From positions 62,001-126,000 of the forward strand of contig JABMCL010001219.1 of the NCBI GenBank assembly GCA_018857735.1: a stretch of 64,000 nucleotides of DNA, written 5' to 3'. This document shows positions 1 to 11,889 of the stretch, piece by piece. The position numbers and the translations under genes were made by a program. Numbering within the stretch: the stretch's first letter is position 1; each line of letters starts with the position of its first letter. Origin of the DNA: Alviniconcha marisindica (lineage: Eukaryota > Mollusca > Gastropoda > Provannidae). The notes under the pieces are model-generated. The model had not been told where the DNA came from. It made no database searches and saw only the letters and a list, made by a program, of their open reading frames with translations.

Positions 1-536
1 GAGAGAGATTCAGATTCTTTATTCACCAAATTTTACAACAAGTAAAGTGTCTCGAAAAGCGGTATGCATACAAACGTAAGCAAACGACAACACTGACATA
101 CATCAACTGGCATGCACCCATCCAGCACCACCAAAACAACACACACACGCACATACACACACCTGCGCTCACACGCACATACACACGCACAAGCACAAGC
201 ACACCTACGTGCACCGCCCCCTCCCCCCCCCCCCCCCCAACGCACCCCCCCCCCCCCATACACACACACACACACACACTCACACTATTTTAAGTAATGT
301 TCCAGTGTAAAATATAGTCCTACGTCTAAGACTTAAACAGAGCGAAGTAAAAGTTCAACACACACGTACACGCACGCAGGCACGCGCGCGCGCGCGCACA
401 CACACACACATACATACACACGCACATTTATAAGTAGCATTCCATTTCATAACATAAAGTCCTACTTTTAAGACAAAGCGGAGTAAAAGTTCAATAACAA
501 CAACAACAACAACAACAACACACACACACACACACA

Positions 537-592
<56 letters not shown>

Positions 593-830
593 CACATACA
601 TGCACACGCACATTTATAAGTAGTATTTCATTTCATAACATAAAGTCCTACTTTTAAGACAAAACGGAGTAAATGTTCAATAACAACAACAACAACAGCA
701 CACACGCACGCACGCACGCACGCACACGCACACACTCGTGCACCTGCACATACGCCCCCCCCCCCCCCCCCCCTCCCCCCCCCCCCCCCCCCCCCCTCCG
801 CACACACACACTTGTGGCAATGTCAAATAA
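1..830. repeat. Compound CA / ACGC / AAC / poly-C array with a repeated ~80 bp spacer
   Basis: The segment alternates (CA)n, (ACGC)n, (AAC)n and long poly-C runs (about 217-257 and 756-797). Between them a non-simple ~80 bp spacer recurs at about 424-500, 611-690 and, more diverged, 290-358. It contains TTATAAGTAG, CATAACATAAAGTCCTAC and AAGTTCAATAACAAC. The array is therefore a long-period tandem (about 190 bp) with microsatellites embedded in each unit. Open frames across it are low-complexity and are not genes. Confidence 0.85.
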
Positions 831-1206
831 AATACTGAAAATAAAATAAAATAAAAATTCCTATATGCACATGTAAAACAAGACAGTTAAAACTAATAAA
901 AGTTTAACAAACACACACATTCACACGCATACTCCTACACCCACACACATGTGCGCACGCTCGACCAAGTGCACGTGCATACATATACATCAACGCAAAC
1001 ACTCTGTCTCTCTGTCTCTGTCTCTCTCTTACTACACGAATGCGCCAGAGCAAATCGCACTGGGACTAAATATCAAAAAGGATTATAAAATAAAATGACA
1101 GACTGAGAACAGTTTAATTCTTTTGACTGTCGCTAACACACTGATCACTTGCTAAAAGAGCGTATTGCTTGGGGGTAAAAACTGTTCTGAAATAAATATA
1201 GTCCAG

Positions 1207-1327
1207 AGAGAGAGAGAGCTACATACGCGCACATACACTCTCACACAATCACACACGCGCATGTACACACTATTGCAGTTCTATGGTACGCATCGAAGGG
1301 AGTGGGGGGGGGGGGGGGGGGGGGGGG
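1207..1327. repeat. (GA)n, CA-rich and poly-G tracts
   Basis: A short (GA)n run at 1207-1218 is followed by CA-rich sequence and a poly-G run from about 1303 to 1327. No coding signal was seen. The rest of 830-1950 is unique-looking AT-rich DNA in which nothing was recognised. Confidence 0.8.
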
Positions 1328-1957
1328 CCTACTATTCAACAGCACGTAAGGTCTAAATGGACACCAGCCAAGTGACAGCCAAGTATGGTTACAGCACGGT
1401 CTTTCACTCATTCCAGCTGGTTTCCTGCTGCCGAGTTTATCAATCACGTGTGATTCCATGTCTTTTCTGTCATTCACACTGTCTGTAAAGAGAAGCCACC
1501 GTCCTTTTACGCGAATGTTGTGGTCAGTTTGGTTGAAGTGATTAGCAACAGCGGGTTTGTCTCTCCGGTGTTTATGTCAGCAAGTGTTCCGCAAGCATAC
1601 AGATTCCTCACATTCAAACAGTATTGACCAAACATATTGAAGTTGCTGCTCTAGGCTACAAGATGTGACAGTTTATTATTGCAAAGCTATATGTTACTTA
1701 TATTTCTCTTTACTTAATTTAACAATTTCTTTTAGTACATTACTTGGACAATTTGATCACATGTGTGACCCTCAGTCATTGAAAACTTGTTGGGGCTGGT
1801 CCGCCTAGCCGGTGTTTAATGTCCGCAAGGTGTTCGTTGAAGCGGGTGTCAAGGGCCCGTGCGTCCAGTTTCACCGATGCAGAGTTGAGCGCATTTGGTG
1901 CAATGAATGACGTACACAATGTTGTACGTATACAATGTTGTACGTCAGGCAGGCAGG

Positions 1958-2011
<54 letters not shown>

Positions 2012-2044
2012 ACACACACACACACACACACGCACACACACACA
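1958..2044. repeat. (CA)n microsatellite
   Basis: This is a nearly pure CA array with a few CG interruptions. It explains the low-complexity threonine/histidine and valine/cysteine frames that cross it. Confidence 0.95.
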
Positions 2045-2400
2045 AAGGCGCACTCACACGTGGTGCGCGCGCGCATGGACGATTAATACAGTTCAGTGTC
2101 ACTGTATAACAGATACCAAATCGCACAGATGTGGCACCACAGAGCACACACACGTGAGTTTCGTGCGACGTGCACTTCTCAGTAGCTCTCTTATACCTCA
2201 CGCAAAAGTCAAAAACGTACAGATGCCGTTATCGCATTATCGACAAGGAAAACACGAACCGAAAACTCTTGAGGCTCTCACTGAAATATTGAAGCTTGAC
2301 TGCTTTCAATGATTGCGTCACCAGCAATTGATAAAGAATAAAACATTATCATCAATATCAGGAGCCGTCAATTTCCAAAGCAAAGTTGGACTAACTGACA

Positions 2401-2420
2401 CCCCCCCCCCCCCCCCCCCC
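2401..2420. repeat. Poly-C tract
   Basis: A homopolymer of about 20 C, one of many long C or G runs in this window. Confidence 0.95.
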
Positions 2421-2923
2421 CAAACGGCAACAACAAACAAATTAAAAAGAAATTAAAAACGCTTAAAGTCGAAGTACTTCTTGAAGGTTCGACTTATTCG
2501 TCATTGACGGATAAGTCAAAAACCGGAATACTCGAAGATCCCCGCCGCCGCCCCCCCGAACTGATTTATTACATTACTTATAAATAATGTTGTTTATACA
2601 TCAGTTTTGACTCTGTGTTTCAGTCTGACAGAGAGCCTTCACCAGTTATGCTTAGTGTTGCATACATATTTGAATACATCTGCGAAGATCTTGGGGAAAG
2701 GTAGAGCGTCCATAGTACATCACAAAGAACTCTGCAACAACTATTCGGTTTTAGGAATTGGCTGAACGATAACCATCTCCACCTACACATTCTCACAATT
2801 CCAAAATCCTGCGTTAGATCCCCAGCCCCTACTTCTCTCCATTCTAGTGGGGCTTCATACTCAACTGTTTGAACCAGAAAATTTAAATCGGTTATCCTGT
2901 GAGAACCCAAACAACAGATGATG

Positions 2924-3092
2924 ATGATGAAGTGATGCTTTATGTCCTCAGATGTCAGTTGACATATTAGGGACAAGTTGTGACCAATGCCGAAGCACGG
3001 TGCAATAAATCTTTACGTCCACGGAAACCAGAAGGCTCGTTAGGACGGACAGTCCAGGACGTCCACCTCGACTCTCACACAGCTCCTGAACC
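2924..3092 (+). repeat. Dispersed repeat family D, copy 1
   Basis: This ~165 bp unit contains GATGTCAGTTGACATATTAG, ACGTCCACGGAAACC and GGCTCGTTAGGACGGACAG. It ends in a segment reading ACAGCTCCTGAAC. The same unit occurs reversed at 5502-5660 and forward at 32905-33075, with a fragment at 30130-30185. No terminal inverted repeat or coding capacity is visible, so it is probably a SINE- or MITE-like non-autonomous element. Confidence 0.8.
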
Positions 3093-4320
3093 ATGCCAAA
3101 CAACAGTGACTGAATTAATCAGTTGTAGCCGAGTATACTGTGTGTGTTCCGAGCCATGACCCTTTAACCTTTTTTTCCTGTCGTCCTTTCTCTTTTCTGA
3201 TTGGGTGGGAGTTTTATGGCTCTAATTATCTGAAGTGTTGAGATTGCGCGCAGGGCCCGCCGCATCCGCTTTCCCCCATGGATTGTCCCTGCAGAAGCAG
3301 GTCGTCGATTAGTGTGAGCTGCTGTCTGAGAGAGCCTACACTGTTTCCTAAATGTTATGTTATAGCAACCGCTGACTTTTGACTCTACATGCTTCCAACC
3401 TGCTTCCCTCACTCCCCATCCCGCTCCCCTACACAGTGAATATGTGTTGCTCATAATTATATATAGCTCAGGTGAAAGTAACTGAATCAGTGAAATATGA
3501 AATGAATCATGCAAACCTTGAATAATTCAAGTTTTGCTAGTATATAAAAAAAATGAAGAAGAAAAAAAGAATTTTTTTTGTGCAGAATTTGTGGAAATTA
3601 TCAGTTGTTTTCTCTTGATTTGTTAATTGTAATTTGTATGTAACCAGAATGTGAAATTCATACAAATACAGGATGTGGCATACAAGTTTAATCTCAATCT
3701 TTTTCATTTTTTCATTTTCTAAGCATCCACAGCATACAATTATTTTGTATTGTCACAAATTTAAAGAGGCATCTCTTGCTGGTGGACAGGGTTTTGTTCT
3801 CTGGGTTGAACATGTCTCACTGATGTCTAAAAACAAAGTGGCCTGTTGACAGAAAGAGTGAGTTGTTTCACACATGAAAGGCATATAGATTAATTAAAAA
3901 AATAACAAGAAGAAAAGAAGAAAACTTGCAAAAAGAAAATAATCTTTCCTTCTGTCTGTTCTGCTAAAATATACTCTGAGCTTCAGTTTCTATACCACAT
4001 GTACTTATTTTTCACTCCATCTCCCACCCCCCCCCCAACCCCCCCACCCCACCCATTTTTTTTTTAAATATGGGGGGGGGGGGGGGCAGCTCCCCTGTTC
4101 CATCTTAATGCTAAGTATTGTTATTTTCACATACATGAAAAACCTAGTTGTGCCTAGCTATTATCACATTTAAAATATGCCTGATTATTTGACTTCCTGC
4201 ATCATGGTGTAGCTGTTTAAAGCATTTTGTTAAAACAAAAACAAAAATTAAAAACATGATTTGCACTGTACAGCTGATAGTGTAAAATCAACTGTTGACA
4301 TGCCTTCTTTATTTATTATT
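3093..4320. other. No gene recognised
   Basis: AT-rich sequence with poly-C and poly-G runs around 4027-4086. No protein similarity or repeat copy was recognised. Confidence 0.5.
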
Positions 4321-4329
4321 ACATGTTAG

Positions 4330-4443
4330 TACCAGGGACTGGCACATGTGGTTGCATGGTTTGTTCCCATGGCTTTTGGAGTCTTGTTGACCACATCAGA
4401 TGGATCAATGCTGACTGGAGCAGAATTTACCTGCACACCACAG
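4330..4443 (+). other. Possible coding exon fragment (membrane-segment-like)
   Basis: After a pyrimidine/T-rich stretch ending ATGTTAG there is a 114 bp open stretch, clearly less AT-rich than its surroundings. It translates to a hydrophobic segment with VVAWFVPMAFGVLLTTSDGS followed by MLTGAEFTCTP. The pattern W-x-V-P then D-G then G recalls a transmembrane/loop segment of class F-type seven-transmembrane receptors, but the match is weak. No GT donor follows CACACCACAG; the sequence runs straight into an A-rich tract. It is either a relic exon or chance. The family suggestion is inference. Confidence 0.2.
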
Positions 4444-4570
4444 AAAACAAACAAACAAACAAAAAAGGGAAAAAAGAAGAAGAAGAAGATTTTCATATCT
4501 CACACAGTGCTTACTTATATATACATTTGTTATTTCCATCCTCAAAGCAAAAACATACAACTGACTCATG

Positions 4571-4665
4571 AACACACACACACATGCACACACACGCACA
4601 CAAACACACACGCACATGCACACGCACGCATGCACGCACACACAACAACAACAACAACAACAACA
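4571..4665. repeat. (CA)n and (ACA)n microsatellite
   Basis: CA/CG dinucleotide tract followed by an (ACA)n tract. Confidence 0.9.
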
Positions 4666-5135
4666 AACAAAAAGCAGCTGGGCATGTCACATCACTTGCT
4701 AATGGTCATTTGACTGGCTTTTGTGTGTGAAATTCTGACCGCTTTGAGTGATAAAAAAGTTACTTTTTATCACATTATTTCCTTAATTTTTATATATTTT
4801 ATATATATATATATATTACTGTCTAATTTTTATGTCCAACAAAGTAGACCTGTATGTTATATTCACAGCAGGAATGGCATCACTGCGCTGAAGCATAGTG
4901 AAACTGGAAAAGGTCCATTAAGCTCTAGTAACCCGAGCCGACTGCCTAGAAAGTAGAAGGCAATAAGAGCCCAAGGCACGAAACTGGCAGTCCAGTATAT
5001 ATTAGATCCATGGGTCTGCTCCCTTCAGTTGGTTCAGATTTCAGACCATCACTTTATTGGTGTTTGTTCACCAACCAGTTTTTACTAAGCTTTACTAATC
5101 TTTACAAGTAAAGTAAGGTAATAGTAGAAATATTG

Positions 5136-5242
<107 letters not shown>

Positions 5243-5501
5243 AAGCTGTTTGTCTTTCCTGCTGCAGGTGTTATGATTTTGTTCACTAAGGAATGAGTTT
5301 TCAAACTGAAAGTCAACAATAAGTGATAAAATAAAATAATTCTGCAAGCACATGTATACTACAAGTACAATAACCAAATTCTTATCACCTGCTGCAGTAT
5401 GGAAACAGAAAGATCACAGCTCAGTTTTATGCACACCCAGCAAAATACTTATCAAGTGCTACTATACTAAAACTACAAGCCAACTTAATACAGTCATAGT
5501 T

Positions 5502-5660
5502 CAGGAGCTGTGAGAGAGTCAAGGTGGCCGTCCTGGGCTGTCCGTCCTAACAAGCCTTCTGGTTTCCGTGGATGTAAAGCTATATTGAACCATGCTTCGG
5601 CATTGGTCTCAGCTTGTCCCTAATTTGTCAACTGACATCTGAGGACATTAAGCAACACTA
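5502..5660 (-). repeat. Dispersed repeat family D, copy 2 (reverse)
   Basis: Reverse complement of the unit at 2924-3092. It begins GTTCAGGAGCTGTGAGAGAG, carries CTGTCCGTCCTAACAAGCC and GGTTTCCGTGGATGTAAAGC, and ends in CAACTGACATCTGAGGACAT. Only scattered substitutions separate the copies. Confidence 0.8.
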
Positions 5661-6600
5661 CCTACCTACCTAACTTAATACAGTTACACAACTCATAATT
5701 TCCTACATCTCACAAATCAATATCGTTTTCAGCTTAATGCACATTACTCAGTGGTGATGATGATGTCCACCAAAATAAATTGGAGGATGAGAGGAGTTGT
5801 AAGGGCTTATATGTGGTTGAAGGATGGCATGGTAATGAATTTTTTTTTTTTTTTAATTGAACAACCCAGTTCCTGATTAGACTAAAACATAATTCAACTG
5901 TGATGACTGTGATGGTGCATGCAATAATTGACATCTTAATACACATTGCACATAAGAGTATATTATGTACTATAATTGTACCAGTGCAAATCCAAAAGAC
6001 CAGATAATGGTTCAGGTTGCATTACAAGTTGTCTAAATATTCACAAAAAATGAAACTGCTCACATATATGCATTCTTGCAAAGATAATAGGCATAGGAGT
6101 TATTTAGGTCTGATACAGGTATTGAGCAAACAAATAAAAGTAAGCAAAAACAGAAAACAAAATACTTATTCCACTGAGCTGAGATATACAAGTTACAATT
6201 GGAAAACATGTTGTATGAATGGGTAAAGTTCTTTCCAAAACTGATCATTACCCAGGCTGTTTTTGAGTCAAAAATCAAAGCATCATTAATCATGTTTGGA
6301 TTTGTTGGTTTTATTATGTTCAGAAACAGTTTGTCTGGCCACTGATGGCATTGTTAGTGAACCCTATCTCAATCACAGGTTGCCACTAGCCAGTCCAATG
6401 TTTTGTCATCCAATTCCAGGTCCACAGTTTTGGGAAACAGCTGTTCAACTGAAGGTGCAGAAAAACAAAATAAACAAATATTACTAGTTGAGAACATAGT
6501 GCTACATCTGTTCAAAAAAAACAACACAGAAGAAACAAATTCAAAATTAAGAAATTTTGTTCTTCAGACCAGTCTGCCCAACTGAAATTTCCAAAAGCAT
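5661..6600. other. No gene recognised
   Basis: AT-rich sequence. Short open frames lack codon-like composition and recognisable motifs. Confidence 0.5.
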
Positions 6601-6611
6601 AAAACTAATTC

Positions 6612-6626
6612 ACACACACACACACA

Positions 6627-6684
<58 letters not shown>

Positions 6685-6690
6685 GCATGC
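6612..6690. repeat. (CA)n microsatellite
   Basis: CA array followed by a mixed GCATGCACGC stretch. Confidence 0.95.
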
Positions 6691-7208
6691 ACGCATGCAT
6701 GCGCACACGCGCGCACATATACACATGAAATCTAAATTTACCAGTTTTGCTGTTTTCTTATCTGTCCTAGTTGGAAACATAAAACTGCATAATTTCACAA
6801 AAGAGAAATAAAAAAAATAGTTTCATTTTCAAGCTGACTGTGATCAGTTAGAGATGGCAACCCTCCAAACAGCTGAACAACTGTTACTAATCTGTTGTAA
6901 TTTGTTTGTTTGTTGCTGTTGTTGCTAATGTTGTTGCTTTGCATGGTGTGTATGTGTGTGTGTGTGTGTGTGGTCTTTTGGAGGGGGGCAGGGGTAATCA
7001 TTTTCTTGCCATACCCATTCAAAAGAAAGTAAGGACCACTTTGAAGCACATATATCTTTGAAATGTTCAGTAATTGTTATTGATCCAATCTTATTGTACA
7101 AATGTGCACACATTTCCCTTCAAACCGTCAAAATCCAGTTTTACTTTATAACTGCTGTTAAAACCCCAGTTTTCAAAATCCCCAAAACTTGCGAACAATA
7201 ATAAATTA

Positions 7209-7619
7209 TTATTGTATGTCTGTGCATGCAACACGCACACAGGATCGGCCAGTTAGAACTGAAGGTATACAATCGATACTGCCCAGATTGCCAAGTATCG
7301 TAGCAGCCGTTATCTCCCCTGTGCTCCTCCCTTGCTGAGCGACGGCACCGAATGGCGGAACGATTGATTGTTGGTGATGGTCGAACTTACCGCGCCTCAC
7401 TATCCCGTGCTTGTGCCGCGCAGCCAACGGTATCAGCATGAACCACCGTCACAAAGCTACCATATTTTGTCACCTCGACAACGGGTGATAAGAAACGACG
7501 TAAAATGCCACGCTGCTGATGCTGTGGCACAACTTGCCGAGCTGCAAAAACGAAGGAGCGAGGAGAAAGCTGGCGGCGAGAAGATGAGTGCAGTCTGGAC
7601 AAGGGGAGATAGTAGACAG
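7209..7619 (+). promoter_or_regulatory. CpG-rich candidate promoter / first exon
   Basis: This is one of few CpG-rich stretches in an AT-rich, CpG-poor neighbourhood. On the plus strand an ATG at 7584 opens a 12-codon frame (MSAVWTRGDSRQ) that ends exactly at a consensus donor, CAG|GTGAGT (exon end 7619). The frame is open upstream into 7368. On the minus strand a second consensus donor (GTAAGT, complement of 7385-7390) follows a frame beginning MLIPLAARHKHGIVRR. The island could be the first exon of a gene on either strand, or a divergent promoter. No protein family is recognisable from so few residues. Confidence 0.35.
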
Positions 7620-7790
7620 GTGAGTGGATGGGGTGATCGTAAAGTTGGGTGGACCTACTGAAATTTGTTGTTGGCAGCTCAGTTTTGCCGTATTGAATTT
7701 GAAATGGTTTGAGCGATTTGGAGAAGGGGGATAACTCGGGAGTTCGGATATTTGTAAATGGCAGTTTTGTTACAGAGGGGGTTGCCGCAG

Positions 7791-7792
<2 letters not shown>

Positions 7793-7823
<31 letters not shown>

Positions 7824-8000
7824 TCTTCTTCTTCCGTTAATGACTATTGGCCACAAAGCTGGCCATTACTGCTAACATGGACTACAGGATCTTTAACGTG
7901 CGTATATTATGATCTTTTTGCATGCGTATACACACTGTGTGTGTGGGGAGAGAGAGAGAGAGAGAGAGAGAGAAGGAGAGAGAGAGAGAGAGAGAGAGAG
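7793..8000. repeat. (TG)n and (GA)n microsatellites
   Basis: (TG)n at 7793-7821 and (GA)n at about 7948-8000 flank a short unique segment containing GGATCTTTAACGTGCGTAT. Confidence 0.9.
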
Positions 8001-8199
8001 ACTTTGAAGTTGCATGGTTGCATCCTTGATCTTGATTGAATACTTTTTATTATTTATTTATAAATTATAATTCAATGAACACTTGTTGTGCGCCTCATCT
8101 TGAGATGAGCCCTATGTGCTTCACAATTGCAACTATAGTGCTATTCTCTGTGTCTGTGCTCTAGTTGTATGCAAATCTGAATGAGTGACTAGCTTAGCA

Positions 8200-8374
8200 G
8201 TGAGTTACACAGCGCAGTTTTTAATATCCACCAAAGTGGTTACAGTGCTGTTTTCTTGTTACATCATCAGGTCGGTCATGTGAAACTGCTGCCATCTTGA
8301 CACAAGTTCTGTGTATACCATACAACCATGTACCAGTTTACAATGTCACTTTATTCGAAGCCACATATGTAGGA

Positions 8375-8426
<52 letters not shown>

Positions 8427-8660
8427 GTGTGTGTGTGTTTCACTGTATCCTGCCACCTGCACTTTTGGCAGAATGACCAGGATCTTTTACATGCTACTGT
8501 GGTAACACAGGGGTGGAACAAATACCAAATTTATAAGAGTCTGCATGGAATCCCTGGATGGGCCTGCAGAAGAAAATTTCCTGCTGATCCTGCCAGAACT
8601 CAAACTCAAGATCTTACAGTCACAAATCCGTCACTATACTGATGAACCATCCATGCTCCC
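8200..8660 (-). mobile_element. tRNA-derived SINE, family S2, copy 1 (reverse)
   Basis: The body shares GTGAAACTGCTGCCATCTTG, ACACAAGTTCTGTGTA, CCTGCCACCTG(C/G)ACTTTTG and GGATCTTTTA(C/T)(A/G)TG with the copy at 62745-63110. The tRNA-like head lies at the right end and reads leftward. A degenerate A box (GGTTCATCAGTATAGTG) is followed by a B-box-like TTGAGTTTGAGTTCTGG. A (TA)n tract of about 47 bp (8378-8424) has expanded inside the body. This is a SINE copy, not a tRNA gene. Confidence 0.65.
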
Positions 8661-8673
8661 CATAACTGCCGTT

Positions 8674-8675
<2 letters not shown>

Positions 8676-8737
<62 letters not shown>
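8676..8737. repeat. (TA)n microsatellite
   Basis: About 62 bp of TA repeats abutting the head end of the SINE. A shorter TA tract lies at 9281-9305. Confidence 0.95.
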
Positions 8738-8739
<2 letters not shown>

Positions 8740-8740
<1 letters not shown>

Positions 8741-9274
8741 AACACTGTCATCAACAGGACCACTTCTGGCATATAATTATTATGTCAGTGGGAAGAAATG
8801 GAGAGAGTGCAAACTTGTACAAACCGGCCAAAAAGTCTGTTTACACTTTAATTATGATCAGGGGTCAAGAGGTCTTTAAGTTCCTTGATCAGCTTGGTAG
8901 AGACTGTGGATCCAGATTGTTCCAGTCCCTCACAGTCCTTCTGAAGAAGCTGTTTTTGTATTATGTAATATATATATTATATGACCCATTCTCAAAAGAT
9001 GAGCTCTGAAGTGTGACTCAGGTGTTGAACAATAAAACATCACACAAAAATAAACTTTTGCTGTCAGGTTCACCTGGTAAGTTGTTAAAAAACCTACTTA
9101 TTTAGGAAAAATGTACCAAAAAGATAATTTGGATCTTTAAAATGACTCTATAGACACTTTTTTAAATTGGCACAGATGTATTTTGGATGTGTGTAATGAC
9201 ACCAGTAAAGTGAGTTTTAGAGTTGATGTTTGCCATTGGTGCAACTGGTAAACGTGTATAATATATATGTTGTG

Positions 9275-9305
<31 letters not shown>

Positions 9306-10610
9306 GAACCAGTGCCAACACCTCCTCTGTTTGTGGACTTGCACTGATTCTCATGGTTAATTATTTATTTCACCATTTGGCCAACCTTACAGAGGAGACT
9401 TTAAAGAAGAAGAATAGTAGTTCTGAACATTAGAAAAAGCTGAGTATCAAACAACATACTAAAAAGATGAAAAACATAGCTTTATGGATGCAAAATGGCC
9501 ATCGAAAAGTGGGACATTTCAGCATAATCAGCTGATATTGTTTGTACTGATGTAGAACTTGCATCGTCATGTTCAACTTGCATGTAATCCAAAAACTGTA
9601 AAAATAAACTTCCTTTTTGATATCATTGACAGTGTTTGCATGTTTTTGTTTCTGAGAAAATTCACATTGAAAATGCAATGGTTATGCGTCACCCGCTGTG
9701 TCTATATATGTGACAAACACAAACATTGTCTGCTCTCATGATGGCAGCATTTTCTGCAGAATTCACTCTCTACAGAACTAAAATATTTCCTGTGCATTGA
9801 ACGAAGTTGGAGTCACATTTCTAGTTTTTCGTCTGCTGAAATATTTAACTTCAGGTTCCGAGTCCAAAATTGTATCCATAGGTGACAAGTAACCAATCTG
9901 CATTTTCACCACCAACCTTTGCCTTTATTTACCTTGCAGATGTAGCCTTTGAATTTAATGGTGCTGACTGCGTGTGTTGATAGCACATGACAGGTTTGAA
10001 AAAGCGCCGTGAATTCCTCGCACAATGGCCAATTTTGAAGCTTTCAGTGATGATTAATTGACATGTGATGCTTAATCAGTACTGCTTACTGTCACTATCC
10101 ATTAAAGATTTTACCAATAATTGTTTCTGTAGTTTCCGTGCTGGTGTGAAATAAAAGGATCATAACTATTGCATTGTTTGGTGAAAGTACATGTTTTGGA
10201 TGTTGGACACAGGCAGACATTGTATCTGTGTGATGGGTGACCAGTTCTCTTTATAATGACTAACTTTATTTTCATTTTTAGCAGTTGTAATCCTTGCAAG
10301 TTTAAGCCTTCACAGTTCAATCTGAATGTTGTGGGGAAATGACAATGATGAAACTTAGAGTAACTTCTAACTTCTAAGTTACTCTAGAAACTGGTTAAGC
10401 CACTGTTTTCTTGATCAGTCGTCACCCAGACACAAGAGTGAAGTTGTCTCTTGTCAAACTTGACCTTTTTAATTCAGACCACAGAGAGAAAAGGAAAGAA
10501 GGGTGATGGGTGCACTGGAGAGAAAACTTCATGCTGAGATTTACATTTTCAGACACATAACGAGGTAGACTTGGAGAGGGGGCTTTTCTTTCCCCAATTC
10601 TCTGACCTGG
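8740..10610. other. No gene recognised
   Basis: AT-rich unique-looking sequence. No coding motifs, SINE boxes or LINE fragments were identified. Confidence 0.5.
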
Positions 10611-10611
10611 A

Positions 10612-10614
<3 letters not shown>

Positions 10615-10642
<28 letters not shown>
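10615..10642. repeat. Poly-C tract
   Basis: Homopolymeric run of nearly 30 C. Confidence 0.95.
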
Positions 10643-11880
10643 AGTCCTCCACCCCACCTCTTTTTTTCTTTTTGTTGTTGTTTGTTTTAGCAACCTGACA
10701 GAACACCTCTAGACATGGTCTGACTAGACCTGACTGTCTAGTGTCAGTAGAAGAAGAATCACTTATTTAAAGTTTCCTGTTAATTCAGTTAAAAAGAAAG
10801 AAGTAATACCAGTAATAATTTTCTATCCGTTTTCCCTCATTAGTCACGAGCATGTAACTGAGACTGGCAGAAAAGAAAAGAAAATAGTACTACTAGTTGG
10901 CATGATCACACTTTAATTCAATGTAATTATAAAAACAAAGAAATTATTTTTTTATCTTTTTCTGAGCTGGATGAAATCTTTAAAAAAAAAAGTTAGAATA
11001 GATCTGTTTCTTCCAACTGTATGATGCTGCTTGAACAAACTGAACACTGAAGCATTTTTAATCTTGATTCACAGACTTTTAGTGAAATATGTCTATTTAA
11101 ATTTTTCATCAGTTCTTTACACAAGCTACAGTTATTTCATGTTTTACTTAATAAGTTCCATCAATTTCTTTTATTTGATTCTTTCAGGATGAACATGACT
11201 TGATTGTCTCATTTCTGCCTTCCTGATTCAGTGTACATCTCATTTCTGCCTTCCTGGTTCAGTGAACATCTTTCCCCCCAAACCTTTACCAACCTAAACT
11301 GGAATTGTATGAGAACTGTTTTTGTAGAATTGTGACCTGTTTCACACCAAATGTATCATAACTGACTGGGCATAAAAAGACAGTGATCTATGTAGTTGAC
11401 AGTCTGTGCCAGGACGTGGCTTGGATTTCTAATTCTGTATTGAGTTCTTGGTGAATTTATACACTGCCTTTGTCCATTGGCCCCCGTGGAGCCGGCTTCC
11501 TGCGCTGGTAGTGTTTGAACCAAGCTGCTCCACCCCTTTCACTCTTTTCTTACATCTAGTTTCTGTCTACCGGCCCTTTCAACTATATTTCATTCCAAAA
11601 ACTCTCTTCACAATACCTCCGTTTTCAGCTCCCTTCTTACAGCTTATTTCTACCTAACCGGCCATTCTCCTGTATTTATCTACAACACAACTCTTCTTTA
11701 CATAGTTCTTCTTGCTCTCTGCGGTCACCTTCAGACCCAGCGTGTTTGCCGTGCACTGCATCCTGTGTCAGTGGAGGATGGGATCCTGGTGGCTGAGGTC
11801 CCCCGTGGGGTCCAACATGCTTCTTCGGCCTGGACTTCTCCTAGATGGGTGGTTGGGTTGGCCCGACCCAATCAATCGGC
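10643..11880. other. No gene recognised; contains a 31-bp tandem duplication
   Basis: The only structure seen is a duplicated 31 bp unit at 11207-11237 and 11238-11268, starting TCTCATTTCTGCCTTCCTG. The right part (about 11450-11880) is richer in C and may be 5' leader of the LINE that follows, which cannot be proved here. Confidence 0.5.
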
Positions 11881-11889
11881 TGGTCGTGC

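Noticed and set aside
1776..2312. Long open frames over the CA array, rich in Thr/His or Val/Cys
   Set aside because: They are translations of a dinucleotide repeat. The flanking parts have no recognisable protein content.
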